Assembly: GCA_002376965.1 (NCBI GenBank)
Contig: DFOV01000076.1
Span: 1,427-14,267 of the forward strand
Direction of reading: 5' to 3'
DNA from: Gammaproteobacteria bacterium UBA3532
GTDB lineage: Bacteria > Pseudomonadota > Gammaproteobacteria > Enterobacterales > UBA3532
DNA length: 12,841 bases
Part shown: piece after piece, positions 1 to 7,092 of the stretch
How positions within the stretch are numbered: position 1 is the first letter of the stretch
Layout of the letters: each line of letters starts with the position of its first letter
Program-made: the position numbers and the translations under genes
The notes under the pieces: generated by a model
What the model was told of the DNA's origin: nothing
The model's database searches: none
The model's input: only the letters and a program-made list of their open reading frames with translations

Positions 1-3
1 CGT

Positions 4-390
4 TTAAACATTTACCTTATATTTGAGATCTTTCGCCTCATCCCCTGTCATTCCCCTAAACCCCCACTGATAGGGCTGTTGCTCCTTAATCGTTATCTCA
101 ACATCAATAGGCGCTAATCCAAGCTGGCGTTCGATTTCAATAAACAACGCTTTGATCAGTGCCTTTTGCGTCTCAGGTTTGCGCCCGGCCATCATGTTGA
201 TTTCAATTACGGTATAAGCATCACTACGACCGCCAGGATAGTAAAAATCTTCGCGCTCCAGCGGTACAATGCGATGCGCCCGTTTATCTTCTGGCATGCC
301 AAGCACCGATTGCATGCAAGCGTGAATAACGTCGGATAACTGGGCCTTGATTGGATTCAGCTTTTCTTTTATGCCATAGATAACAATCAT
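4..390 (-). CDS. Tautomerase-superfamily protein lacking the N-terminal catalytic proline
   Basis: A 128-residue protein that I assign to the tautomerase (4-oxalocrotonate tautomerase/MSAD-like) superfamily from its overall pattern: a short N-terminal strand (MIVIYGI), a helix at about 12-30, the stretch at 55-70 (RSDAYTVIEINMMAGR), a second helix at 73-90 and a strand PIDVEITI at 94-101. The C-terminus GFRGMTGDEA (110-119) also looks typical of one uncharacterised bacterial subgroup. Superfamily members normally use the proline exposed after Met1 removal as catalytic base. Here residue 2 is Ile. The ATG has a good ribosome site (AGGA, 8 nt upstream) and no upstream start would supply a proline, so the absence is real. 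It lies 15 nt after the MOSC gene and is probably co-transcribed with it. The fold is fairly sure; substrate and activity are unknown, and the usual tautomerase chemistry is doubtful. Confidence 0.85.
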   Translation of the reverse strand: MIVIYGIKEKLNPIKAQLSDVIHACMQSVLGMPEDKRAHRIVPLEREDFYYPGGRSDAYTVIEINMMAGRKPETQKALIKALFIEIERQLGLAPIDVEITIKEQQPYQWGFRGMTGDEAKDLKYKVNV

Positions 391-405
391 TTTATTTTCC
401 TGCGC

Positions 406-966
406 TTACCGGCTAGAAGCGTTCAACTTGGAAATCTGAGCACCTTGGGCGACGATTCCTGGCTTGGTCACTTTAGCATTCACACCGCGCAAATTAAGCG
501 CTTTGCCCTGCGTGGAATTAACAAAAAGCGCTGCATCACGACCAAAACGCTGACTGAATTTTTTGCAACCAAGATGCGGTTCAGCAGTGATTTCAATTTC
601 CGCATCACCGATTGATAATCGCGTTCCAGGAGGGAGGTTATCCGGGCTTAAATCCAAATCAACAAAAAACTGGTCACCCGCTAGCTTCCAACGCTCTTTC
701 GAACTGGCGATAAGCGCAATGGCTCGCGCATTCATTAAATTAAGCTGCATATCAGGGTGGGCAGCACCATCGGTATTTTTCTTAAAGCCCCGCGCCAACC
801 AATTGTCGCCGACTAAGCCATTCACCAAATCCAGCTCACCTGTCGCAAGCTCCTCTCGCTCTCCAATGCCGGGCCGACACACAATCAGCTCAACTGTACC
901 GGACTCCTTTGGAGACTGCTTGATGTTATCTATTCCTTGGTTTAGTTCTTCCATTGTTAGGTGCAT
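406..966 (-). CDS. MOSC domain-containing protein
   Basis: This 186-residue cytosolic protein has no signal peptide or membrane segment. It fits a stand-alone MOSC domain, the fold of the C-terminal part of molybdenum cofactor sulfurases, thought to carry or transfer sulfur to metal cofactors. The clearest evidence is the block PHLGCKKFSQRFG (130-142), whose Cys134 sits where the conserved MOSC cysteine lies, followed by the AALFVN and LNLRG stretches (145-161). GDNWLARG (53-60) and MQLNLMNARAIALIA (73-87) also fit small MOSC proteins. The ATG at 966 is preceded by AAGGAGA at good spacing; an internal ATG at 954 has no such site. A possible -10 (TAGAAT, minus strand, 1010-1005) lies upstream without a clear -35. 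The actual partner cofactor is not known. Confidence 0.85.
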   Translation of the reverse strand: MHLTMEELNQGIDNIKQSPKESGTVELIVCRPGIGEREELATGELDLVNGLVGDNWLARGFKKNTDGAAHPDMQLNLMNARAIALIASSKERWKLAGDQFFVDLDLSPDNLPPGTRLSIGDAEIEITAEPHLGCKKFSQRFGRDAALFVNSTQGKALNLRGVNAKVTKPGIVAQGAQISKLNASSR

Positions 967-1067
967 TTATTTCTCCTTTTAATTGTATTGAGCGTCAGAC
1001 AAATATTCTATCTAATTCAATGAATAAGATACGTGAGCCAACCAATATATGGCAACACATTTACCCC

Positions 1068-2285
1068 CTAAACTCGCGAACGTTTCGCCCGAATATACAA
1101 ATTCCTTGGTGTCACCTGCTTTTCACAAAAACGCCCAATATGCACCTCATAGCCTTGCTGTTGGATATACAGCGCCCGATCAAGCACCAGCCAATATTCC
1201 AATGCTTGACGAAAAAATAAGCGAGCGACTTCCATGACAGCGACCGTAGCACGCTGCTGCTGTGCTAGCTCTAGCCAAAAGGCATAGTCAATATTCGCAG
1301 GCAGACACAACTCTTTTTGCTCAGCAGCCCAATAGCAAAAGCTTTGAAAATTGGTTGATAGAACAGATTTTTTCACATTAGGCAGATTTAGATAGGCATC
1401 GACACCACGCACGTCCCGCTGTAACCGGTCAAACGCCAGCCGCCACAACACTTCGGTTTCGCGAATGCGCCGCTCTCGGTTCCCCCCCGTAACAAACTCC
1501 TGGATAGCCAAGCGCAAATCATAGCGGGATAGCGAAAGTTGAGAAGATTGGCATAACTGGGCCAATGGCTGGTAGCGCTCAGCCTTTGTCAGGTGATAGC
1601 AGCATGGAGAACAGGTGAAGTCAGGAACCTGATGCTCAACGCACTGCTCGAAAAAGCGTTGGTGCAGATCACCGCAGGCATGCAAAGCGACGGCATGGTC
1701 GAAACTTCGCCATTGCTCTGGAGGAAGCGTACTTTCTAACACATTCAGGGGTTGAAACTGCATTGGTAATTGGTGTGCATCAGCAAATTGCTGACCAGCC
1801 TCCGTCAATGCCTGCTGCCACTCGACGCTAAATACGCGGGCCTGGTAGTGATGGGCTAAATGTCGACCCAAATAGCCTTTTCCTGCGCACCATTCAAGCA
1901 CCAGGGGTTGCCTATCTGCTGTATCCAGCCGACAACTGGCTGCAAATGGGGCGATTTGTTGGCATTTTCGGCCGGGAATACCAGCATATACCCGCTGATT
2001 TAATGAGGTTTGAGAGAAATGCTCTACTGGCCACCAGCTATCTATTTCTGTTAACCAAGGCACATCCAGCACTGCAGCCAACTCAGCTTTTAATGCCAGA
2101 TGATCAAGTGCCAACTCATCCAGACGCTCTATAGGTAGGCAAGATAAATGCTCAAATAGCGCGGGAAAGTCGTCTCGCCAGGGAACTACAGCATGCTCAA
2201 ACGCACGCACCTGCCATAGGGCTACGTGCTCGGTTAGTATTCGATCAAGGCTGTGCCAGCGCTCAGCTAACAATTCTTTAGGCAT
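1068..2285 (-). CDS. SAM-dependent methyltransferase, METTL25-like (Methyltransf_32 type)
   Basis: A 405-residue protein with a class I methyltransferase core in its middle. Motif I is EWCAGKGYLGR (131-141), the acidic strand after it is VFSVEWQ (151-157), and the post-core motifs are LHACGDLH (201-208) and CSPCCYH (225-231). The glycine-lysine motif I with the HACGDL and PCCYH blocks matches the Methyltransf_32 (PF13679) group, which includes METTL25-like proteins; bacterial members have no assigned substrate that I know of. The N-terminal ~105 and C-terminal ~130 residues are not recognised. The frame is open up to 2456, but that extension lies wholly inside the dinF 3' end, so I place the start at 2285. 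There ATG overlaps the dinF TGA as TGATG, implying translational coupling. It is the last gene of the znuA operon. No clear terminator follows. Confidence 0.82.
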   Translation of the reverse strand: MPKELLAERWHSLDRILTEHVALWQVRAFEHAVVPWRDDFPALFEHLSCLPIERLDELALDHLALKAELAAVLDVPWLTEIDSWWPVEHFSQTSLNQRVYAGIPGRKCQQIAPFAASCRLDTADRQPLVLEWCAGKGYLGRHLAHHYQARVFSVEWQQALTEAGQQFADAHQLPMQFQPLNVLESTLPPEQWRSFDHAVALHACGDLHQRFFEQCVEHQVPDFTCSPCCYHLTKAERYQPLAQLCQSSQLSLSRYDLRLAIQEFVTGGNRERRIRETEVLWRLAFDRLQRDVRGVDAYLNLPNVKKSVLSTNFQSFCYWAAEQKELCLPANIDYAFWLELAQQQRATVAVMEVARLFFRQALEYWLVLDRALYIQQQGYEVHIGRFCEKQVTPRNLYIRAKRSRV

Positions 2286-3631
2286 CAAGCAACCGCCAGA
2301 TGCTGCCAGCCACGCTGGTGGAGCTTCCAAGCTGTCGCCCCAAGCCCCAAACCGCGAATAATCATCAGCAACCAAATGCCCAGCCAAACCGCATGATTGC
2401 CTAAGTATGGCAATAGGCCCCAAGCGCAGGGCATGAAGCCTAACCCTGCCGCCCAAGCCATATTATTTCGCATATCCCGCGCCCGCGCCGCTCCGATAAA
2501 AACGCCATCCCATGTAAAGCAAGCGACAGCGATTAAGGGTAGCCAAACAATCCAAAACCAGTAGCGTGAAACTTCAGCCACCACCTCGGGAATATCGGTT
2601 AATAAATGAATAATCGGCAGTTGAGCGATCCAGAATAGCAAACTAAAAAGCGTACTAGTGATAAAGGCCCATCCAAAGCAGCCAATGATGGTGCTCGTCG
2701 TTTCTTTGTGGCTGCGCCGCCCAATCGCCTTACCAACTAGCGCTTCAGCCGCATGGGCATAAGCATCTAAAGCAAAAGCCAGCACCATCAACATATTTTG
2801 CAAAATAGCGTTGGCTGCCATGGTCGTTTCTGACTGTTGGCTACCCAGGTATGGGATTGATAAGAAACACAACTGGAGCATCAGTGAGCGCAACAATATA
2901 TCCCGATTAACCGCAAAAAATCCGACAAAGTTTAACCCTGCGCCGGTTGATTCTCTGACAGCCTGTCGCTCAATCCAGTAATAACGCATGACAACGATTC
3001 CTGCAGCACATACGCCAAGGTATTCGCTTATCAGGCTGGCATAAGCTGCGCCCTTTACTCCCCAGCCCAATCCAACCACAAACCAGAGATCGAGAATGAT
3101 GTTAATGATATTGATGACTATCAGCAGTGAGACCGGAGCAATCGCATTTTGACGTCCCAGTAACCAGCCATGAAAAACATAAAAGGCAAAGTAGGCAGGA
3201 GCGCCCCAGATACGAATAGACACATAGTCTCGCGCCAGTGCCGAAACCTCAGGCTGGTGCGCAGTCCAATACAGCGCAGCCTCAAACAACAGGCGATGGA
3301 AAAGAATGAGTAGGCAGGCAATCGCCAATCCCAGCAGCAAACCTTGGCGCAATAATGAATAGCAGGCCCCGATATGACCCTGCCCAACATACTGAGCACA
3401 TAGTCCTGTCGTTCCCATGCGCAAGAAGTTCATCAGCCACCATAAGAAACCGATTAACGCGCTGCCCAAAGCAACACCAGCAAGATACACGGGGTCATCC
3501 AGATGCCCCATGACGGCGGTGTCGACGACACCGAGCAAAGGTATGGTAATGTTCGAGAAGAAAATGGGCCCAGCCAGCTTGCCAATAGCGCGATGCGGGC
3601 TGCTACGCCAAGCATTGATCCACTGCAGCAC
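2285..3631 (-). CDS. dinF: MATE-family efflux transporter, DinF type
   Basis: A 448-residue inner-membrane protein with about 12 hydrophobic segments, the size and layout of MATE (multidrug and toxic compound extrusion) antiporters. The N-terminal part matches the DinF branch: KLAGPIFFSNITIPLLG (18-34), VVDTAVMGHL (35-44) and AGVALGSALIGFLWWLMNFL (51-70). DinF in E. coli is an SOS-linked MATE protein reported to protect against oxidative and bile-salt stress. Here it sits instead in a tight operon after znuA and a lipoprotein gene, and no LexA box is obvious before it. The start is GTG, two nucleotides after the lipoprotein stop, and its ribosome site (GGTGG) is poorly placed, so reinitiation is likely. 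The next in-frame ATG (codon 41) would remove the first helix. Family assignment is firm; the substrate is unknown. Confidence 0.9.
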   Translation of the reverse strand: MLQWINAWRSSPHRAIGKLAGPIFFSNITIPLLGVVDTAVMGHLDDPVYLAGVALGSALIGFLWWLMNFLRMGTTGLCAQYVGQGHIGACYSLLRQGLLLGLAIACLLILFHRLLFEAALYWTAHQPEVSALARDYVSIRIWGAPAYFAFYVFHGWLLGRQNAIAPVSLLIVINIINIILDLWFVVGLGWGVKGAAYASLISEYLGVCAAGIVVMRYYWIERQAVRESTGAGLNFVGFFAVNRDILLRSLMLQLCFLSIPYLGSQQSETTMAANAILQNMLMVLAFALDAYAHAAEALVGKAIGRRSHKETTSTIIGCFGWAFITSTLFSLLFWIAQLPIIHLLTDIPEVVAEVSRYWFWIVWLPLIAVACFTWDGVFIGAARARDMRNNMAWAAGLGFMPCAWGLLPYLGNHAVWLGIWLLMIIRGLGLGATAWKLHQRGWQHLAVA

Positions 3632-3633
3632 GA

Positions 3634-4116
3634 TTAGAAGGCCACCGGTTCGTCTAGTTCGAGTGTGACACCATTGGCAATAAAGAACAGTTCAAGCGAA
3701 TAATCGCCGTTGTGATAATGCAAATCGCTATTCTTGGAATCAGGTTGGTGCTCGCCTGAAGCATAAACCAAGTAGCCTTGGGCCTTTATGTCGTAGCCTT
3801 TAGTATTTGTTGGAACGCTAAATCCATTTTCATAAAAGCTCACGCGAATAGCACGTTGCTGTTGGCTATCGACCAGCTCAACCCAGCAGCCATCCTTTTT
3901 ACACACGCGGTAGACTCGTCCTTGAAGTATCACTTGTTGGTCATAAAATTTTTCAGGCGAGGCATATACCTCTGTCAGCCCAATCAAAGGTAGCGAACTT
4001 ACCAGGGGTTGCCCCTGTTCCAGCTGAACGGCTGAGCTTGGAGAGGGTAACTCAGGCTCGCGGCTACACCCCATCAGCGTAAGCAACATCAGCGCCCATA
4101 AGAAAAGAATTCTCAT
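3634..4116 (-). CDS. DUF4920-type lipoprotein
   Basis: A 160-residue secreted lipoprotein. The N-terminus MRILFLWALMLLTLMGC is a lipoprotein signal peptide with Cys17 as lipidation site; Ser at +2 suggests sorting to the outer membrane. The mature part carries a small beta-rich domain (about 45-150) matching DUF4920: VYASPEKFYDQQVILQGRV, then VCKKDGCWVEL (71-81), VSFYENGFSVP (92-102) and GYDIKAQGYL. The CKKDGC pair (Cys72, Cys77) is typical of the family and could form a disulfide or bind metal. Function is unknown; the fold resembles OB-like beta barrels. Its ATG overlaps the znuA stop (ATGA), so it is translated with znuA. A periplasm-facing lipoprotein in a zinc-uptake operon could assist zinc or redox handling, but that is inference from position. 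Confidence 0.85.
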   Translation of the reverse strand: MRILFLWALMLLTLMGCSREPELPSPSSAVQLEQGQPLVSSLPLIGLTEVYASPEKFYDQQVILQGRVYRVCKKDGCWVELVDSQQQRAIRVSFYENGFSVPTNTKGYDIKAQGYLVYASGEHQPDSKNSDLHYHNGDYSLELFFIANGVTLELDEPVAF

Positions 4117-5036
4117 GGCGCATCCAAGTTTAAACAGCGGTGAACATCCTCAGCCAGGGTGTGAATGAGAGCGAGATAATTAGCGTTGTCTGGCGATAGT
4201 TTTACTCCTAACAGGTCAACCTCCACCTGCTTCACCGCCATACCCTGAATTACTTTGGTCAAGTTCACTTGAGAGAACTCCGGCTCGCTTAAAATGCAAA
4301 CGACGTTATTTTGCTGTATCTGTTTACGCAGTTCCAGCAAGGTTTTTCCCGAAAGGTTGCGCTCTAAATTAGCAGCAATAATCCCTTGTTGATTCAGTGC
4401 AAACTCAGCAACAAAATATTCTAAGGAACGGTGATAGGTGACAAACGCCTGCGAGCGAACCTCTTCAAGAGAAACAGAGACCGATTTTTCAATCTCGATC
4501 AACTCCGCATCAAATTGTTGTTGGTTACTGCTAATTTGCTCGGCTTGGTTTGGAAAATGTCGGCTAAGCTCTTTTACTACCTGTCCAAGCACCTGCCGGA
4601 CAAAAGAAGGCGATAGCCAAAAATGCGGATCGATATCGCTGCTTTCATGGTCATGATGCTCATGGCCTTTTTCATGCGCTTGGCTATGGTCGTGCTCAGG
4701 TTCAGATAATGAGCGCCAAGCAAGATCGAGTTTATCAAGCTGGATTACTTGCTCTGAAGGTAGACGAGCTATCGCTTTAGTCAAAAAAGGTTCCAAAGAC
4801 AGCCCAAACCAAAGGGTTAGCCTCGCGCGATTCATTTTGACGATATCCGAAGGTTTCAAGGCATAGTAATGAGGAGATTGGCCAGGCCGAATCAACACGT
4901 CAACATCAGCGACATCTTTCAACAATGGAGCGATAATCAGTCGCAACGGCTCAACAGAAACAACGACCTGCTCAGCCTTGGCCGGTATGCAAAGCGCCAT
5001 CATCAGACCAACAAAAATCAACCACGACTTCACCAA
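4113..5036 (-). CDS. znuA: Zinc ABC transporter substrate-binding protein ZnuA
   Basis: Periplasmic high-affinity zinc receptor delivering Zn(II) to ZnuB/ZnuC. The 307-residue protein starts with a Sec signal peptide (about 1-21, ending AKA). Metal ligands of the cluster A-I fold are visible: His56 in GQSPHYY, His138 in DPHFW and His202 in YHRSLEYF, with Asp274 (VDLLG) a candidate fourth ligand. A charged His-rich loop at 114-130 (seven His) is the hallmark separating zinc from manganese receptors. Cys247 and Cys301 correspond to the disulfide pair of E. coli ZnuA. The start is TTG with GAGAGG six nt upstream; the adjacent GTG codon is an alternative that would shorten the protein by one residue. 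An ATG between them is out of frame and hits TGA at once. The leader carries a 17-bp tandem repeat. It is divergent from znuCB and is the first gene of a four-gene operon. Confidence 0.96.
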   Translation of the reverse strand: MVKSWLIFVGLMMALCIPAKAEQVVVSVEPLRLIIAPLLKDVADVDVLIRPGQSPHYYALKPSDIVKMNRARLTLWFGLSLEPFLTKAIARLPSEQVIQLDKLDLAWRSLSEPEHDHSQAHEKGHEHHDHESSDIDPHFWLSPSFVRQVLGQVVKELSRHFPNQAEQISSNQQQFDAELIEIEKSVSVSLEEVRSQAFVTYHRSLEYFVAEFALNQQGIIAANLERNLSGKTLLELRKQIQQNNVVCILSEPEFSQVNLTKVIQGMAVKQVEVDLLGVKLSPDNANYLALIHTLAEDVHRCLNLDAP

Positions 5037-5096
5037 TACATGCCTCTCAACAAAATACAGCCCTCAACAAACCACAGTCCTCAACAAAATCTAGTC
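5029..5096. repeat. 17-bp tandem repeat in the znuA leader (three copies plus a degenerate fourth)
   Basis: Three head-to-tail 17-bp units lie at 5046-5062 (CTCAACAAAATACAGCC), 5063-5079 (CTCAACAAACCACAGTC) and 5080-5096 (CTCAACAAAATCTAGTC); any two agree at 13 or 14 of 17 positions and all share CTCAACAAA. A degenerate fourth unit at 5029-5044 (TTCACCAATACATGCC), aligned with small indels, runs across the znuA start codon. Read on the znuA strand, each unit ends TTTGTTGAG, and the unit next to the gene supplies part of the ribosome site (GAGAGG). The units are clear from the sequence; a regulatory role is inference. Confidence 0.85.
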
Positions 5097-5211
5097 TTGA
5101 CCAGAACGGACCTATCGACAACGCGAGGTACTAAAAACAATAGAAATTATGACGTATCGCTGAGCACTGGATATGCTAGCTGGCCAAAATATACCTACCG
5201 ACACCATAAGC

Positions 5212-5234
5212 GAAAGAGTATACTGCAATGTTTG
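5212..5234 (+). promoter_or_regulatory. Candidate Zur-like operator overlapping a znuCB -10 box
   Basis: A 23-bp stretch beginning GCGAAAG at 5211 and centred on GTATAC (5218-5223) matches by eye about 14 of 23 positions of the gammaproteobacterial Zur consensus, including GAAA at one end, TATA-T in the core and TTT at the other end. The overlapping hexamer TATACT (5219-5224) is a good -10 candidate about 50 bp before the znuC start; only a weak -35 (CCGACA, 5198-5203, 15-bp spacer) is seen. Zur binding would block transcription when zinc is plentiful. The symmetry is imperfect, so this is tentative. Confidence 0.3.
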
Positions 5235-5274
5235 TATCCCGTCCGCTACTAACCCTAGTCACCAAGCCAGAGAG

Positions 5275-6066
5275 ATGACACAACAATCTATGTCCCAATC
5301 CGATACCAAAGCGGCATTTCTTATCAAAGCCCATCATGTTTCGATAAGCTATCAAGATACGCCGATTATAACGGATATCGATCTGGAAATCGCTGCTGGT
5401 CAGATCATTACGCTGATTGGCCCCAATGGAGCAGGAAAGTCGACACTGCTAAAAGCACTGCTCGGATTAATTCCTGTCACCAGCGGCCACATTGAACGCG
5501 CTCAATCATTGGCGATAGGCTACATGCCGCAAAAGCTTAGCATCTCACCAACGATACCCATGGATGTAAAAACATTCTTGAGCTTAAGCGAAAAACACAG
5601 TCGTCAAACCATTCTCAATGCCTTAAAAGAAACCTCAGTCGACCATCTTATCCACCAGGAAGTGCAACACTTATCTGGTGGCGAATGGCAACGGGTTCTA
5701 CTAGCACGGGCTTTATTGCGTCGCCCAGACATTCTTGTGCTTGACGAGCCTGTACAGGGGGTAGATATCAATGGGCAGGCTGCCATCTATCAGCTTATTA
5801 ATGAGCTTCGCCATCGCTATCATTGTGCAGTACTTATGGTATCCCACGATCTCCATTTAGTGATGGCCCAAACCGATCAGGTGTATTGCCTTAATAAACA
5901 TATTTGTTGCTCGGGTCATCCCGAAACGGTAAGTCAGCATCCGGCATACCAACAGCTATTCACGCCCTACGAAGCCAGCCGCATAGCAATTTACACCCAC
6001 CACCACGATCACCAGCATGATTTATGTGGCGATGTAGAACACCACAAGGAGAAGGCGGATGATTAG
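5275..6066 (+). CDS. znuC: Zinc ABC transporter ATP-binding protein ZnuC
   Basis: ATPase of the ZnuABC importer, on the cytoplasmic face with ZnuB. The 263-residue protein has all ABC motifs: Walker A GPNGAGKST (49-57), Q-loop Gln86 (YMPQKL), signature LSGGEWQRVLLARAL (133-147), Walker B ILVLDEP (153-159) and H-loop His191 (VSHDLH). The signature with Glu-Trp after LSGG is typical of ZnuC. The C-terminal tail THHHDHQHDLCGDVEHH (241-257) is rich in His and Cys and may bind zinc. I chose the ATG at 5275, preceded by a weak AGAGAG; the frame is open further upstream, but those 34 codons do not look like ABC protein and would cover the promoter. A second ATG at 5290 has no ribosome site. It overlaps znuB by 8 bp. 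No zur gene lies in the locus. Confidence 0.96.
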   Translation: MTQQSMSQSDTKAAFLIKAHHVSISYQDTPIITDIDLEIAAGQIITLIGPNGAGKSTLLKALLGLIPVTSGHIERAQSLAIGYMPQKLSISPTIPMDVKTFLSLSEKHSRQTILNALKETSVDHLIHQEVQHLSGGEWQRVLLARALLRRPDILVLDEPVQGVDINGQAAIYQLINELRHRYHCAVLMVSHDLHLVMAQTDQVYCLNKHICCSGHPETVSQHPAYQQLFTPYEASRIAIYTHHHDHQHDLCGDVEHHKEKADD

Positions 6067-6853
6067 CTTTCTTCTTCCTTCGATCATTGCGGGTATATTA
6101 CTTTGTATCAGCGCCGCGCCTATCGGCTGCATTGTGGTTTGGCGACGCATGTCTTACCTTGGTGAAACGCTGGCGCACTCGGCGTTGCTCGGTGTCGCTA
6201 TCAGCTTGTTATTTGATTGGCACACCGAGATAGGCGTCGGACTGGTAGCCCTGCTCATCGCCCTACTGATGATGCCACTTGAGCGATTCAAACACCTTAG
6301 CCGTGACACACTCCTCGGCGTAATAGCCCATAGCAGTCTGGCATTTGGATTAATCACCTTACATATGAATCCCAACAATTATGTTGACCCGATGGCACTG
6401 TTAATGGGCGATATTCTCACCCTCACCTGGCCCGATGTAATTCGGCTTGGAGGGCTAAGTCTATTGCTGTGGAGCATTCTGGCTCTTTATTGGCGACGTA
6501 TTGTGGTGTTCTGCCTTAGTGAAGAACTGGCTCAAGTAGAATATGGAAGCACTCAACAAGTTCGTATTGCTATTGTGCTGGTATTAGCTCTTTTTGTGAC
6601 CGTTGCTATCAAGCTGGTCGGCGTATTACTCATTACTGCCTTATTGATCATTCCTAGCGCAACGGCTCGCTTCTTTAGCAAAACGCCCAACCAGATGCTC
6701 ATAATATCCCTGGTTTCCAGCCTCCTTTCACTACTCATAGGGATGTTTCTGTCAGTAAATGTAGATATTCCTACAGGACCAGGCATCGTAGCCTCTGCTG
6801 CAATACTTTTCTGTTTATCTAAAATAATCAATGGGTTAACTTCAAAATCGTAA
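6059..6853 (+). CDS. znuB: Zinc ABC transporter permease ZnuB
   Basis: Integral membrane subunit of the zinc importer; 264 residues with about eight hydrophobic segments, the usual size for the ABC-3 permease family. Family blocks include SAAPIGCIVVWRRMSYLGETLAHSA near residues 18-42 (the coupling region that contacts ZnuC), MGDILTLTWPDV (115-126), LLITALLIIPSATARF (about 190-205) and VDIPTGPGIV near the C-terminus. The ATG lies within the znuC 3' end and is preceded by AAGGAGAAGGCGG, a strong ribosome site, so the two genes are translationally coupled. It is the last gene of this arm; the first clear terminator is about 240 bp downstream. Confidence 0.96.
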   Translation: MISFLLPSIIAGILLCISAAPIGCIVVWRRMSYLGETLAHSALLGVAISLLFDWHTEIGVGLVALLIALLMMPLERFKHLSRDTLLGVIAHSSLAFGLITLHMNPNNYVDPMALLMGDILTLTWPDVIRLGGLSLLLWSILALYWRRIVVFCLSEELAQVEYGSTQQVRIAIVLVLALFVTVAIKLVGVLLITALLIIPSATARFFSKTPNQMLIISLVSSLLSLLIGMFLSVNVDIPTGPGIVASAAILFCLSKIINGLTSKS

Positions 6854-6973
6854 GATATCCCCATCCAAAGATGTAGGCATAAAGCCAGTCATATATAGCT
6901 AATATCTTACAAGCAAAGCAAGGTATCTCTGATTACTTTTTATATCGAGAAGACTATACTGACTTCCGTTACT

Positions 6974-7004
6974 AAGAAATTACATCTTGGTTACCAAATT
7001 TCTT
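6974..7004. repeat. Inverted repeat, 8-bp arms
   Basis: AAGAAATT (6974-6981) and AATTTCTT (6997-7004) are perfect inverted copies separated by 15 bp. Inside, TTGG and CCAA (6987-6990 and 6994-6997) can pair in an alternative inner stem. No T-tract follows, so it is not a standard terminator. It could be a weak 3' stabilising hairpin for znuCB mRNA or a protein site; chance is possible in AT-rich DNA. Confidence 0.4.
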
Positions 7005-7012
7005 GATTAGGT

Positions 7013-7040
7013 TTGATCTTTTGCAGATTGCAACTAGACT
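7013..7040 (+). promoter_or_regulatory. Weak candidate promoter upstream of the 7093 terminator
   Basis: TTGATC (7013-7018) and TAGACT (7035-7040) resemble -35 and -10 boxes at 16-bp spacing, each matching the sigma-70 consensus at four of six positions. A transcript starting near 7047 would end at the terminator after about 70 nt, a typical small-RNA size. Both boxes are weak, so this is a low-confidence call. Confidence 0.2.
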
Positions 7041-7092
7041 AAAACTTAGTCAGTTAAAGTATTGCTCGTCCAGAGCTTTGCTAGCGCTTTGT

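Noticed and set aside
563..982. 139-codon plus-strand frame antisense to the MOSC gene
   Set aside because: A shadow of the MOSC gene, which has recognisable motifs and a strong ribosome site.
2286..2456. 57-codon N-terminal extension of the methyltransferase
   Set aside because: It lies entirely within the dinF 3' coding region in another frame; the TGATG junction at 2285 gives a standard coupled start.
5046..5096. CRISPR array reading of the CTCAACAAA repeats
   Set aside because: The units are contiguous 17-bp tandem copies with no spacers and no cas genes nearby.
5171..5194. ATAT...ATAT near-palindrome around GCTAGC as an alternative Zur site
   Set aside because: Flanking arms do not match the Zur consensus beyond AT content.
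4869..5252. 127-codon plus-strand frame antisense to znuA and through its leader
   Set aside because: Its low-complexity product reflects the complement of znuA and the tandem repeat; no ribosome site or family likeness.
5173..5274. N-terminal extension of ZnuC by 34 codons to an upstream ATG
   Set aside because: The extra residues do not resemble ABC proteins, the upstream ATG lacks a ribosome site, and the stretch would overlap the candidate promoter and operator.
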